A model generated the notes under the pieces. That model was not told the DNA's origin. It made no database searches and was given only the letters and a program-made list of their open reading frames with translations. The position numbers and the translations under genes are program-made. Below are positions 8,021-17,003 of a stretch of 64,000 nt of DNA, one piece after another. The stretch comes from Streptomyces albireticuli (GTDB taxonomy: Bacteria; Actinomycetota; Actinomycetes; Streptomycetales; Streptomycetaceae): contig NZ_JAJQQS010000021.1 of NCBI RefSeq assembly GCF_021228125.1, positions 62,001 through 126,000 on the forward strand, given 5' to 3'. How positions within the stretch are numbered: the stretch's first letter is position 1; each line of letters starts with the position of its first letter.

Positions 8021-8064
8021 ATTTTTCGCGAGGCGCGCTTCGCGACCCTTGGAGAGGAGCGGCG

Positions 8065-8739
8065 ATGCCCGCAGCACAGGAGCCCGCGGCCGGACGTCCC
8101 CGCCGCGGCATGGCGGAGAAGCGGCAGGCCATCACGCGCGCCGCCCGGACGGTCTTCGCCCGGGACGGCTTCAGCCGGGCCAGCGTGGACGCCATCGCCG
8201 CCGAGGCCGGGGTGTCGAAGCGCACGATCTACAACCACTTCCAGGACAAGGAGGAGCTCTTCCGCTCCGTCGTCATCGAGAGCGCGGGCTCCGTCACCGC
8301 CTGGCACCGGACCATGGTCGAGCGCCACCTCGGCAAGATCACCGACCTGGAGCGGGACCTCACCTCCTTCGCCTTCGACTGGGCCTCGCCGCCGCCCGAG
8401 TTCGCCGACCACTTCGCGCTCGTACGCCAGATCCACGCGGAGGCGTCCCATCTGGAGCCCGCCGTCATCGAGGCGTGGCAGGAGGCCGGCCCGCGGCCCG
8501 CGTTCCGGCAGCTGGCCCACCGGCTGGGCGAGCTGGCGGAGGAGGGGCTGCTCGACATCGACGACGCCGGCGTGGCCGCCCGCCACTTCGCCCTGCTGGC
8601 CGTCTCGGACGTCAGCCAGGGCTCCCTCTTCGGTGCCGTGAAGATGCCCGAGACCGAGGTCGACACCATCGTCAGCGGCGGCGTGCGCGCCTTCCTGCGC
8701 CTCTACGGCCCGCCCGGCACAGCCCGGCGCACACCCTGA
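8065..8739 (+). CDS. TetR/AcrR family transcriptional regulator
   Basis: The 224-residue protein has an N-terminal DNA-binding domain: AITRAARTVFARDGFSRAS leads into the helix-turn-helix VDAIAAEAGVSKRTIYNHF at about residues 46-64. A C-terminal ligand-binding domain of the AefR-like type (PEFADHFALVRQIHAEA) follows. ATG at 8065 has GGAGAGGAG upstream. It is divergent from the MFS exporter across a short gap with two direct repeats, the standard arrangement of a repressor that senses an exporter's substrate. It converges with the dehydrogenase gene at a strong hairpin. Confidence 0.9.
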   Translation: MPAAQEPAAGRPRRGMAEKRQAITRAARTVFARDGFSRASVDAIAAEAGVSKRTIYNHFQDKEELFRSVVIESAGSVTAWHRTMVERHLGKITDLERDLTSFAFDWASPPPEFADHFALVRQIHAEASHLEPAVIEAWQEAGPRPAFRQLAHRLGELAEEGLLDIDDAGVAARHFALLAVSDVSQGSLFGAVKMPETEVDTIVSGGVRAFLRLYGPPGTARRTP

Positions 8740-8806
8740 CCCGCCCCGGGTCGCCTCGTCCGCGGCGAGCCGCAGCGGCCCGCCGGTGCCGGTGCCCGAG
8801 GGAACG

Positions 8807-8843
8807 GCGGTGGCCCCGCCGGAGGATCCGGCGGGGCCACCGC
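8807..8843. terminator. Bidirectional terminator between TetR and aminobutyraldehyde dehydrogenase
   Basis: A perfect 17-bp stem (8807-8823 with 8827-8843), very GC-rich, lies between the convergent genes and can stop transcription from both sides. Confidence 0.8.
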
Positions 8844-8860
8844 TGCGCTGCCGTCGGGTC

Positions 8861-10312
8861 TCAGCCGAGCGACGTCATCACGTGCTTGATGCGCGTGTAG
8901 TCCTCGAAGCCGTACGCCGAGAGGTCCTTGCCGTAGCCGGACTGCTTGAAGCCGCCGTGGGGCATCTCGGCGACCAGCGGGATGTGGGTGTTGATCCACA
9001 CGCAGCCGAAGTCGAGCCGCTTGGACATCCGCATGGCGCGGGCGTGGTCCTTGGTCCACACCGACGAGGCCAGGGCGTACTCGACGCCGTTGGCGTAGCC
9101 GACGGCCTGCTCCTCGTCCGAGAAGGACTGGACGGTGATGACCGGGCCGAAGACCTCGTGCTGGATGATCTCGTCGTCCTGCCGGAGGCCGGAGACGACG
9201 GTCGGGGCGAAGAAGTAGCCCTTCTCGCCGACCCGGTGACCGCCCGCCTCGACCTTGGCGTGCGAGGGCAGCCGCTCGATGAAGCCCGACACCTGCTGGA
9301 GCTGGTTGGCGTTGTTGAGCGGGCCGTAGAGCACGTCCTCGTCGTCCGGCTGGCCGGTCTTGGTGTCGGCGGCGGCCTTGGCCAGCGCGGTCACGAACTC
9401 GTCGTGGATCGACTCGTGCACGAGGACCCGGGTCGCGGCCGTACAGTCCTGACCGGCGTTGAAGAAGCCCGCGACCGAGATGTCCTCGACGGCCTGGGCG
9501 ATGTCGGCGTCCTCGAAGACGACGACCGGGGCCTTGCCGCCGAGCTCCAGGTGGACCCGCTTGACGTCCTTGGAGGCGGACGCGGCGACCTGGATGCCCG
9601 CCCGCACGGAGCCGGTGATCGAGGCCATGGCCGGCACGGAGTGCTCCACCATCAGACGGCCGGTCTCGCGGTCACCGCACAGGACGTTGAAGACGCCCTT
9701 GGGGTGGCCGAGCTCCTCCAGCACACCGCCGATGATCTCGGCCATGAGCAGCGTGGAGGCCGGGGTGGTGTCCGAGGGCTTGAGGACGACGGTGTTGCCC
9801 GCGGCGAGCGCCGGGGCGAACTTCCACGTGGCCATCATCATGGGGTAGTTCCACGGCGCGACCTGCGCGCAGACGCCGATCGGCTCGCGCCGGATGATGG
9901 AGGTCATGCCCTCCATGTACTCACCGGCGGAGCGGCCCTCCAGCATCCGGGCGGCGCCCGCGAAGAAGCGGATCTGATCCACCATCGGCGGGATCTCTTC
10001 GCTGCGGGTGAGCGCCAGGGGCTTGCCGGTGTTCTCGGACTCGGCGGCGATCAGCTCCTCGGCCCGCGCCTCGAAGGCGTCGGCGATCTTGAGGAGCACC
10101 TTCTGACGCTCGGCGGGCACCAGATCGCGCCAGGCCGGGAACGCCGCCTGGGCCGCGGCCATGGCCGCATCGACATCGGCGGGGCCGGACAGGGCGGCGA
10201 CGGCGTACGCCTCACCGGTGGCCGGGTTGACCACCTCCGTGGTCCGCCCGTCAGCGGCCTCCCGGAACTCTCCGTCGATGTAGTTGCGAAGACGACGCAG
10301 CTCGGTGGTCAC
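8861..10312 (-). CDS. Gamma-aminobutyraldehyde dehydrogenase
   Basis: NAD-dependent aldehyde dehydrogenase of 483 residues. Visible are PWNYP (Asn155), VLKPS (Lys178), the general base in HLELGGK (Glu256) and the nucleophile in GQDCTAATR (Cys290). The family oxidises 4-aminobutanal, from putrescine, to GABA. I chose GTG at 10312 because AAGAAGGGG stands eight bases upstream. An ATG at 10339 would add nine residues but has no ribosome site. It is divergent from an Lrp/AsnC gene and an aminotransferase, the usual streptomycete putrescine-to-GABA grouping. The ALDH family is certain; the substrate is inferred from similarity and neighbours. Confidence 0.9.
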   Translation of the reverse strand: MTTELRRLRNYIDGEFREAADGRTTEVVNPATGEAYAVAALSGPADVDAAMAAAQAAFPAWRDLVPAERQKVLLKIADAFEARAEELIAAESENTGKPLALTRSEEIPPMVDQIRFFAGAARMLEGRSAGEYMEGMTSIIRREPIGVCAQVAPWNYPMMMATWKFAPALAAGNTVVLKPSDTTPASTLLMAEIIGGVLEELGHPKGVFNVLCGDRETGRLMVEHSVPAMASITGSVRAGIQVAASASKDVKRVHLELGGKAPVVVFEDADIAQAVEDISVAGFFNAGQDCTAATRVLVHESIHDEFVTALAKAAADTKTGQPDDEDVLYGPLNNANQLQQVSGFIERLPSHAKVEAGGHRVGEKGYFFAPTVVSGLRQDDEIIQHEVFGPVITVQSFSDEEQAVGYANGVEYALASSVWTKDHARAMRMSKRLDFGCVWINTHIPLVAEMPHGGFKQSGYGKDLSAYGFEDYTRIKHVMTSLG

Positions 10313-10481
10313 GTGCGCCACCCCTTCTTTCAGGTCCATTGGGTGAGACGCCCAGCCTAGTCAGTAAGGCAACGCTTTCGACATACCCACTACCCATGAA
10401 CAACGGAATCAGTTCTTCAAAAGGTTCCTCGCAACGAATTTCATCGATTCAGGGTTGCCACACGGACGAGTCCCATGCACA
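10313..10481. promoter_or_regulatory. Divergent promoter region, dehydrogenase / Lrp regulator
   Basis: The 169-bp gap is much less GC-rich than its surroundings. It holds imperfectly repeated CAACG elements around 10398-10440, and a GGAATC...GGTTCC near-dyad. Lrp/AsnC regulators usually bind their own divergent promoters, so this is the probable site. I could not assign -10 or -35 boxes with confidence. Confidence 0.35.
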
Positions 10482-10979
10482 GTGGACTCCGTGGCCACTC
10501 GTAGTGCAGACCCCAAGAGCGTGCAGGGCACGCAGTCGATCGACGCCGTCTCCCTGGCGATCATCGAGCAACTCCAGGAGGACGGCCGCCGCCCCTACGC
10601 GGCGATCGGCAAAGCGGTCGGTCTGTCCGAGGCGGCCGTCCGGCAGCGCGTGCAGAAGCTGCTCGACCAGGGCGTGATGCAGATCGTCGCCGTCACGGAC
10701 CCGCTCACCGTGGGATTCCGGCGCCAGGCGATGGTCGGGATCAACGTCGACGGCGACCTCGACCCCGTCGCCGACGCCCTGACCGCGATGGACGAGGTGG
10801 AGTACGTCGTGGTGACGGCCGGCTCCTTCGATCTCCTCATCGAGATCGTCTGCGAGGACGACGACCACCTCCTGGAAACGATCAACAAGCGCGTCCGGAC
10901 CCTCCCCGGCGTGCGCTCCACCGAAAGCTTCGTCTACCTCAAGCTCCGCAAGCAGACCTACACATGGGGAACCCGATAG
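10482..10979 (+). CDS. Lrp/AsnC family transcriptional regulator
   Basis: About 165 residues. The N-terminal helix-turn-helix reads IDAVSLAIIEQLQEDGRR then YAAIGKAVGLSEAAVRQRV. A C-terminal RAM effector domain (MVGINVDGDLDPVADALTA, VVVTAGSFDLLIEIVCEDD) follows. GTG at 10482 has GGACGAG eleven bases upstream; GTG 10491 is an alternative. It overlaps the aminotransferase start by 16 bases, so the two form an operon. By analogy with the family it senses an amino acid or amine and controls the divergent dehydrogenase and its own operon. Confidence 0.9.
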   Translation: MDSVATRSADPKSVQGTQSIDAVSLAIIEQLQEDGRRPYAAIGKAVGLSEAAVRQRVQKLLDQGVMQIVAVTDPLTVGFRRQAMVGINVDGDLDPVADALTAMDEVEYVVVTAGSFDLLIEIVCEDDDHLLETINKRVRTLPGVRSTESFVYLKLRKQTYTWGTR

Positions 10980-12343
10980 CCGTGAGCAAGGACCTCTCCC
11001 AGACGGCGTACGACCACCTGTGGATGCACTTCACCCGCATGTCGTCGTACGAGAACGCCCCCGTGCCGACCATCGTGCGCGGTGAGGGCACCTACATCTA
11101 CGACGACAAGGGCAAGCGCTACCTCGACGGTCTCGCCGGCCTGTTCGTGGTCCAGGCCGGCCACGGCCGCGCCGAGCTGGCCGAGGCCGCCAACAAGCAG
11201 GCGCAGGAGCTGGCCTTCTTCCCGGTGTGGAGCTACGCCCACCCCAGGGCCGTCGAGCTGGCCGAGCGGCTGGCCCACTACGCACCCGGCGACCTCAACA
11301 AGGTCTTCTTCACCACCGGCGGTGCCGAGGCCGTCGAGACGGCGTGGAAGCTGGCGAAGCAGTACCACCAGCTGACCGGCAACCACCGGAAGTACAAGGT
11401 CATATCGCGGTCGGTCGCCTACCACGGCACCACCCAGGGCGCCCTGTCCATCACCGGCCTGCCGGCCCTCAAGGCCCCCTTCGAGCCGCTGGTACCCGGC
11501 GCGCACAAGGTCGCCAACACCAACATCTACCGCGCCCCGGTCCACGGCGACGACCCGGAGGCCTTCGGCCGCTGGGCCGCCGACCAGATCGAGCAGCAGA
11601 TCCTCTTCGAGGGCCCCGACACCGTCGCCGCCGTCTTCCTGGAGCCCGTGCAGAACGCGGGCGGCTGCTTCCCGCCGCCGCCCGGCTACTTCCAGCGGGT
11701 CCGCGAGATCTGCGACAAGTACAACGTCCTGCTGGTGTCGGACGAGGTCATCTGCGCCTTCGGCCGCCTCGGCACGATGTTCGCCTGCGACAAGTTCGGC
11801 TACGTCCCGGACATCATCACCTGCGCCAAGGGCATGACCTCCGGCTACTCCCCCATCGGCGCGGCCGTCATCTCCGACCGGATCGCCGAGCCGTTCTTCA
11901 AGGGCGACGCGACCTTCCTGCACGGCTACACCTTCGGCGGCCACCCGGTCTCCGCCGCCGTAGCGCTGGCAAACCTCGACATCTTCGAGCGCGAGGGCCT
12001 CAACCAGCACGTGCTGGACAACGAGTCGGCGTTCCTGTCGACCCTGTCCAAGCTGCACGACCTGCCGATCGTCGGCGACGTCCGCGGCAACGGCTTCTTC
12101 TACGGCATCGAGCTGGTGAAGGACAAGGCCACCAAGGAGTCCTTCACGCCCGAGGACTGCGAGCGGCTGCTCTACGGCTTCGTGTCGAAGAAGCTGTTCG
12201 AGAACGGGCTGTACTGCCGGGCCGACGACCGCGGCGACCCGGTCATCCAGGTCGCGCCCCCGCTGATCGCCGACCGGTCCACTTTCGACGAGATCGAGCA
12301 GATCCTCCGCGGCGTCCTTACGGAGGCCTGGACGAAGATCTGA
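10964..12343 (+). CDS. Class III aminotransferase (PLP-dependent, omega-amine/GABA type)
   Basis: The 459-residue PLP enzyme has the class III (fold type I) hallmarks: TTGGAEAVETAWKLA at 117-131, the cofactor Asp in LLVSDEVICAFGR (Asp260) and the Schiff-base lysine in CAKGMTSGYSP (Lys289). Such enzymes move an amino group from putrescine, GABA or beta-alanine to pyruvate or 2-oxoglutarate. With the dehydrogenase opposite, it would complete putrescine degradation. The ATG at 10964 overlaps the regulator. GTG at 10982 (start VSKDLS) has GGGGAA ten bases upstream and may be the true start. Confidence 0.9.
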   Translation: MGNPIAVSKDLSQTAYDHLWMHFTRMSSYENAPVPTIVRGEGTYIYDDKGKRYLDGLAGLFVVQAGHGRAELAEAANKQAQELAFFPVWSYAHPRAVELAERLAHYAPGDLNKVFFTTGGAEAVETAWKLAKQYHQLTGNHRKYKVISRSVAYHGTTQGALSITGLPALKAPFEPLVPGAHKVANTNIYRAPVHGDDPEAFGRWAADQIEQQILFEGPDTVAAVFLEPVQNAGGCFPPPPGYFQRVREICDKYNVLLVSDEVICAFGRLGTMFACDKFGYVPDIITCAKGMTSGYSPIGAAVISDRIAEPFFKGDATFLHGYTFGGHPVSAAVALANLDIFEREGLNQHVLDNESAFLSTLSKLHDLPIVGDVRGNGFFYGIELVKDKATKESFTPEDCERLLYGFVSKKLFENGLYCRADDRGDPVIQVAPPLIADRSTFDEIEQILRGVLTEAWTKI

Positions 12344-12731
12344 TCCTTACGGTCCGAGCGACGGCCCCACCGGCCGCCCGCACCGACCCGGACGGCGACC
12401 GGCCCGCCGCCGGCACCGTCCCGCCGCCGTGGCCCCGCGCGACCCCCTTCGCAGTACGCGCGCGTGGGCCACGGCTTTCACCATGTCCACCCGCTTTCAC
12501 CAGGTCCGCCCGCGCCCCTGCCGCGCATCCGCTCCCCGGCCGTGCGCGTACGCGCTCCGACGCTTGGGCGACGGCCGGGGATGAGGCCGACCGGAGGAAA
12601 GTGAGGCACTCCAGCGCCGAGCCTGGGAGAGGGCTAGGATCCCGGTTCCGTACGGTGCCAGTGACCCAATGGCCTCCGGTTCGTTCAGCCGGTCAGGGGA
12701 ACGGACCCTTCAGCGACCCGAGGTGCTCGAT
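12344..12731. other. Intergenic gap before the ABC ATPase gene
   Basis: The 388 bases hold no gene I can support; codon bias is absent in all frames. A TAGGAT at 12635-12640 could be a -10 box for the following operon, but I see no matching -35. No convincing terminator follows the aminotransferase. Confidence 0.4.
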
Positions 12732-13469
12732 ATGGTGGCCCCGCCGGACAACGACGTGCTCTGGGCACGCGGCCTGCATTACGCATACAGCGGTTCCCCC
12801 GCACTCGCCGGAGTCTCCCTCGGCGTGCGCGAAGGCGAGATCCTCGCCGTCACCGGACCACGCGGCTCCGGGAAGTCCACCCTGCTCAAGTGCCTGTCGG
12901 GACAGCTCGTACCCGCACCCGGCGAGGTGTGGTTCAACAGCGCGCCCGTGCACACCCTCTCGCGCTCCGCGCGCGAGCGGCTGCGCCGGGAGCGGTTCGG
13001 CTGGATCGACAGCGAGCCCCACCTCGTACCGGAGCTGTCCGCCTGGGAGAACGCGGCCCTGCCGCTGCTGCTGCGCGGCATCAGCCACCGGGCCGCCAAG
13101 CGGACGGCCGGCGAGTGGCTGGAGCGCCTCGACGTCGGCGACTGCGCCCGCAAGCGGCCCGGCTCGCTGCTCATGGCCCAGCGTCAGCGGGTCGCCATCG
13201 CACGGGCGCTGACCACCGAACCGACGGTGATCTTCGCGGACGAGCCGACCGCCCCGCTGCACAACGCCGACCGGGCCCAGGTGCTGCGCACCCTCACCAC
13301 GGCCGCGCGCTCGCACCAGATCACCGTCGTCGTCGCCGGCCTGGACGAAGAGGTCGCCACCCTGGCGGACCGCTCCGTCACCCTGGTCGACGGCCGCCGC
13401 ACGAGCGGGATCCCGTCTCCCGAGGCGTCCGCGGGCGAGGGCAGGGCCGCGTGCTCAGTCTCCGCCTAG
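12732..13469 (+). CDS. ABC transporter ATP-binding protein with degenerate signature motif
   Basis: About 245 residues. Walker A is TGPRGSGKST (41-50) and Walker B VIFADEPTAPL, as in MacB/LolD-type ATPases. The usual LSGGQ signature is replaced by SLLMAQRQRVAIARAL, so the two glycines that contact ATP are missing. The D-loop is also altered (LHNAD). ATG at 12732 has GAGGTG upstream; an earlier in-frame ATG (12669) lacks one. It overlaps the next gene by 19 bases. Probably the energising subunit of that membrane partner, possibly with weak ATP turnover. The substrate is unknown. Confidence 0.8.
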   Translation: MVAPPDNDVLWARGLHYAYSGSPALAGVSLGVREGEILAVTGPRGSGKSTLLKCLSGQLVPAPGEVWFNSAPVHTLSRSARERLRRERFGWIDSEPHLVPELSAWENAALPLLLRGISHRAAKRTAGEWLERLDVGDCARKRPGSLLMAQRQRVAIARALTTEPTVIFADEPTAPLHNADRAQVLRTLTTAARSHQITVVVAGLDEEVATLADRSVTLVDGRRTSGIPSPEASAGEGRAACSVSA

Positions 13470-14722
13470 CGCGCGGCGCGCATCCGCTCGTCCTGCTGCG
13501 GCGGCTGCTGGTCGTGGCCGCCGCGGCGGGCGTCGGATTCCTGCTGCTGTGCACGCTCGGATACGCGGTGGCCCATCCCAAGGCCACCGGGGAGTCACTC
13601 GTCCGGCTGGTGTGGTGCGCCGTGCCGCTGGCCGCCGTCGTGCAGTTCGCCCTCGCCGTGGCCCGTACGGACCCCGCCACCCGGCCCCGCGACGGCCTGG
13701 ACGCCATCGGCCTCGGCCCGGTGCGGCTGTCCCTGCTCGCGGCGGCCTCCACGGCCCTCTCCTGTTCCGTCGGCAGCGGCATCGCCCTGCTGGTCTACCT
13801 GGAGCTCCGCGGCGACCTCGGCGGCACCCCGCTGAGCGGTTCCGCCTCCCACCTGCTGGACGGGAACGCCTCCCTGCCCTGGGGCGGCACGCTGACCCTG
13901 CTGGGCCTGCTGCCGGCGCTCGCCGCCGGCACCTGCGCCCTCGCCCTGCGGCCGGGCGCGGGCGGCGAGCGGCGCGCCAGGACCGCACAGGACACCGCTG
14001 ACACCGCCGGCACCGCCGAGGCCACCCAGGACTCCGCGGACGCTGTCGCCGCCCCCGTCCCTCCCGTCGTCCCCGCACCACCGCCCGCCCCCAAGCCCAC
14101 CTACACCGGCCTCCCCTGGGGCATCACGATCATCACGGTCGGCCTCGCCATGGAGGCGTATGTGGCCCGTGGCCCGGCCCCGGCACCCGACGCCCTTCTC
14201 GCCCTGCCCGGTTCGGACGGCGCCTCCCCCGGCGTCATCGGCGGCTGGCTGCTGGCCTCTCTGGGGCTCGTCCTGGCCGGGCCCGGACTGACCCACTGGT
14301 GCGGGGTCCTGCTGGCGGCCGGACGGCCGGGAGCCGTACGGCTCCTCGCCGGGCGCATACTGCAGGACGCCGCCACCCGGATCGGCCGGCCGCTCGGGGT
14401 GCTGTGCGCGGTGGCCTCGGCGTCGCTCGCCGCCGCCCAGCTCTACGGCGCGGCGTGGGAGGCCGACGGATCGCGGCCGTTCGGCCCGCTCACCGGGCTC
14501 GGCGCGGGCCTGGTGATGTCCTGTGTCACCGCCACCGCCATCACCGCGGCCCTCGACAGCCGCCAGAGCCGCGCCGGCACCACCTCGGCGCTGAACCGCC
14601 TGGGCATCCCCCACTCGCTGCTCCGTGGCGCGGCCGTGCTGCGCACCGGCGTACTGCTGGCCGTGCTGACCCCGCTGACCTGGGCGATCGCCGAGCTGGC
14701 GGCCCTGCCGATGACGCGGTGA
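13451..14722 (+). CDS. Multi-pass membrane protein, partner of the ABC ATPase
   Basis: 423 residues from GTG 13451, preceded by GAGGGCAGGG. Hydrophobic segments are seen near residues 15-40, 55-75, 95-125, 145-170, then after a long Pro/Ala/Thr-rich linker (about 180-220) near 225-245, 265-290 and several more. It reads like a two-half permease with a cytoplasmic or extracytoplasmic linker. I see no clear FtsX/MacB signature. Overlap with the ATPase gene argues that they form one transporter. Recognised only as a streptomycete membrane protein, function unknown. Confidence 0.75.
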   Translation: MLSLRLARGAHPLVLLRRLLVVAAAAGVGFLLLCTLGYAVAHPKATGESLVRLVWCAVPLAAVVQFALAVARTDPATRPRDGLDAIGLGPVRLSLLAAASTALSCSVGSGIALLVYLELRGDLGGTPLSGSASHLLDGNASLPWGGTLTLLGLLPALAAGTCALALRPGAGGERRARTAQDTADTAGTAEATQDSADAVAAPVPPVVPAPPPAPKPTYTGLPWGITIITVGLAMEAYVARGPAPAPDALLALPGSDGASPGVIGGWLLASLGLVLAGPGLTHWCGVLLAAGRPGAVRLLAGRILQDAATRIGRPLGVLCAVASASLAAAQLYGAAWEADGSRPFGPLTGLGAGLVMSCVTATAITAALDSRQSRAGTTSALNRLGIPHSLLRGAAVLRTGVLLAVLTPLTWAIAELAALPMTR

Positions 14723-14728
14723 CGGCCG

Positions 14729-15844
14729 ATGGCCGCCCCCGGTGCCACGGAGGAGATCGAGTCGCTGGAGGAGTTCGACCGGGTCGTCTCCACCACCGGC
14801 TCGCTCGCCGGACACCGGGTGCAGTCCGTCGACCTGACGGCCCGTACCGCCGCCCTGCTGGCCGTCGACACGTCCGGGACGGTGTTCCTGGGCTGCCCGA
14901 TGGAGCGGGAGGCGGCGGCGAAGGTGCGGGCCGGCGGCGCGTTGGTCTTCCCACCGGTGCCGCATCTGCCGTTCGACCCTTACCGGGGCACGCTCTACCG
15001 GCCCGAGGAGCTCTACGAGGGCCTGGAGAAGGGCTACGGGAACACGCCCGACGCGCTCGCGTACGCGTGGTACGAACAGACCAGGGCGAACGGCGACGTC
15101 GTCGCCTCGATGCTGCGCGGCATCCATGACGACGCGGTCTCCGACGCCCTGGACGAGCTGCTGGTCGGGGAGCGCGTCGTGGGCGTCATGGGCGGCCACG
15201 GCGTCCGCCGCGACGCGCCGGAGTACGCGGGCGCGGCCCGGCTCGGCCGGGCGCTGGCGCGCTCCGGGCTGATGGTCGCCACGGGCGGCGGGCCGGGCGC
15301 GATGGAAGCCGCGAACCTCGGCGCGTACGCCGCGCCGTTCGAGGACGGCATGCTGGACCGCGCGCTGGCCGACCTCCGTGGCGTCCCCGGCTTCACCCCG
15401 TCGGTGGGCGCCTGGGCCGGGGCGGCTCTCGCCGTAAGGGCGACGCGGCCCGACGGCGGCCCCTCGGTCGGCATCCCCACCTGGTTCTACGGGCACGAGC
15501 CGTCCAACGCCTTCGCCGGGCACATCGCGAAGTACTTCGCCAACGCCATCCGCGAGGACGGGCTCCTCGCCCGCGCCGACGCCGGGGTGATCTTCCTTCC
15601 GGGCGCCGCGGGAACCGTCCAGGAGATCTTCGGCAACGCCACCCCCAACTTCTACGGTTCGCGGGGCGCGGCGAGACCCATGGTTCTCGTGGGGCGCGCC
15701 CACTGGACGTCCACGCTGCCCGCCTGGCCGCTCCTGGAGGCCCTGGCCAGGGGACGGCCGATGGCCGGGCGCATCGCGCTGGTGGACACCGTGGAGGAGG
15801 TGCCGGCCGCGCTGACCCGGCTGGCGGGGCATCTCGGCGGGTGA
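14729..15844 (+). CDS. LOG family (lysine decarboxylase-like) protein
   Basis: The 371-residue Rossmann-fold protein has GGGPGAMEAANLGA at about 189-202 and LPGAAGTVQEIF, a variant of the PGGxGTxxE motif of the LOG/TIGR00730 family. Smaller family members release cytokinin-type bases from nucleoside 5'-monophosphates. This longer version has an extra N-terminal domain of about 110 residues. It starts six bases after the membrane protein and is probably in the same operon. The central Gly of PGG is Ala here. The substrate is unknown. Confidence 0.8.
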   Translation: MAAPGATEEIESLEEFDRVVSTTGSLAGHRVQSVDLTARTAALLAVDTSGTVFLGCPMEREAAAKVRAGGALVFPPVPHLPFDPYRGTLYRPEELYEGLEKGYGNTPDALAYAWYEQTRANGDVVASMLRGIHDDAVSDALDELLVGERVVGVMGGHGVRRDAPEYAGAARLGRALARSGLMVATGGGPGAMEAANLGAYAAPFEDGMLDRALADLRGVPGFTPSVGAWAGAALAVRATRPDGGPSVGIPTWFYGHEPSNAFAGHIAKYFANAIREDGLLARADAGVIFLPGAAGTVQEIFGNATPNFYGSRGAARPMVLVGRAHWTSTLPAWPLLEALARGRPMAGRIALVDTVEEVPAALTRLAGHLGG

Positions 15845-15953
15845 CCGGTCGGCACCCCGGTTTTTGACCTTTTCTTGACCCAAGGCAACTTCCACGCCGA
15901 AAACCGCGTCTGGCTTTGGAGCACGACGGTTTATCAGGCGAACGGAGCTATTG

Positions 15954-16877
15954 GTGATCATCGGCCTTCTGACGGCTGTCGCGGCCTCGGCCTGTTATGG
16001 AACAGGTTCGGTCCTGCAAGCCGTGGGATCGCGCAAATCGGCCCGCCGGGAGGCCGAGGCGGCCTCCACCACGGGCACCACCCAGCACGGCGGGCCGAGC
16101 CTCTCGTCCACCGCCAAGGCCGCGGTGACGTGGGAGTTCATGGTCGGTACGGTCCTGGACTTCGTCGGCTTCGCCCTCGGCGCCCTGGCCGCCCGGATGC
16201 TGCCGCTCTTCCTCTCCCAGACGGTCATCAGCGCCAACCTCATCGTCACCGCGCTGCTGAGCATCAAGCTGCTCGGCATCCGGCTGACCAGGAAGGAGTG
16301 GATGTCGATCGGCGTCGTCTGCTCCGCGCTGATCCTGCTGGCGACCGCCGCGGGCCACGAGGGCAGCGGCGAGGCCGCCCGCTCCACGCACTGGTGGCTG
16401 CTGATCATCTCCGTCGTGCTGATGGGCGGCGGCTGGGTGGCCGTCCACTTCCTCGGGGCGAGGGCCGCCATCCTGGCCGGTCTGCTGTCCGGCCTCGGCT
16501 TCGGCGCGATCGGCGTGGGCGTCCGCATCCTCGACGGCATCGACCCGTTCGACCTGCCCACGATGCTCGCGGACCCGGCGCTGTACGCGATCCTCATATC
16601 CGGCAGCGTCGGCATGTACCTGCACACCGTCGCTCTCCAGATCGGCTCGGTCAACGGCGCCACCGCCGCGCTCGTCGTCGGTGAGACGGTGCTGCCCGGC
16701 ATCATCGGCGTGGTCTGGCTCGGCGACACCTCCCGGTCCGGCTTCGCCTGGATGGCGATCCTCGGCTTCCTGCTGGCCGTGGCGGGAGCGGTGGCGGTCG
16801 CCTGGTTCGGCGAGCCCGAGGGCGCCCCGGAGGCCGAGCCGGAGGCGAAGAAACTCGCACCGACCGCCACGGGCTGA
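15954..16877 (+). CDS. DMT-superfamily-like integral membrane protein
   Basis: 307 residues, with about nine or ten hydrophobic helices beginning at residue 1 (IIGLLTAVAASACYGTGSVLQAVGSRK), a layout like EamA/DMT carriers and the NIPA-like group. The second half contains NGATAALVVGETVLPGIIGV, typical of the last repeats in DMT proteins. GTG at 15954 has GGAG six bases upstream; a TTG at 15951 is less likely. Monocistronic, bounded by a strong terminator. Substrate unknown. Confidence 0.75.
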   Translation: MIIGLLTAVAASACYGTGSVLQAVGSRKSARREAEAASTTGTTQHGGPSLSSTAKAAVTWEFMVGTVLDFVGFALGALAARMLPLFLSQTVISANLIVTALLSIKLLGIRLTRKEWMSIGVVCSALILLATAAGHEGSGEAARSTHWWLLIISVVLMGGGWVAVHFLGARAAILAGLLSGLGFGAIGVGVRILDGIDPFDLPTMLADPALYAILISGSVGMYLHTVALQIGSVNGATAALVVGETVLPGIIGVVWLGDTSRSGFAWMAILGFLLAVAGAVAVAWFGEPEGAPEAEPEAKKLAPTATG

Positions 16878-16896
16878 CGCCCGGCGCGCGTACGAA

Positions 16897-16937
16897 GGGC
16901 CCGCCGCCCCGTCCTCCGTGGACGGGGCGGCGGGCCC
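16897..16937. terminator. Bidirectional terminator, 17-bp perfect stem
   Basis: Positions 16897-16913 pair exactly with 16921-16937 across a 7-base loop. It lies between the convergent DMT-like gene and the thiamine ABC operon. Confidence 0.85.
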
Positions 16938-17003
16938 GTCTCGTTCTCCTCAGGGACCGTCCGTTCACCCTCGGGCGCCGTCCGGCCCCCTCGGAGAGAC
17001 CCC

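Noticed and set aside
6363..8900. An 845-codon plus-strand frame over the MFS gene
   Set aside because: Antisense to the clearly recognisable MFS exporter, and runs out of frame through the TetR gene.
13595..15961. A 788-codon minus-strand frame
   Set aside because: Antisense to the membrane protein and LOG genes, which have clear motifs and ribosome sites.
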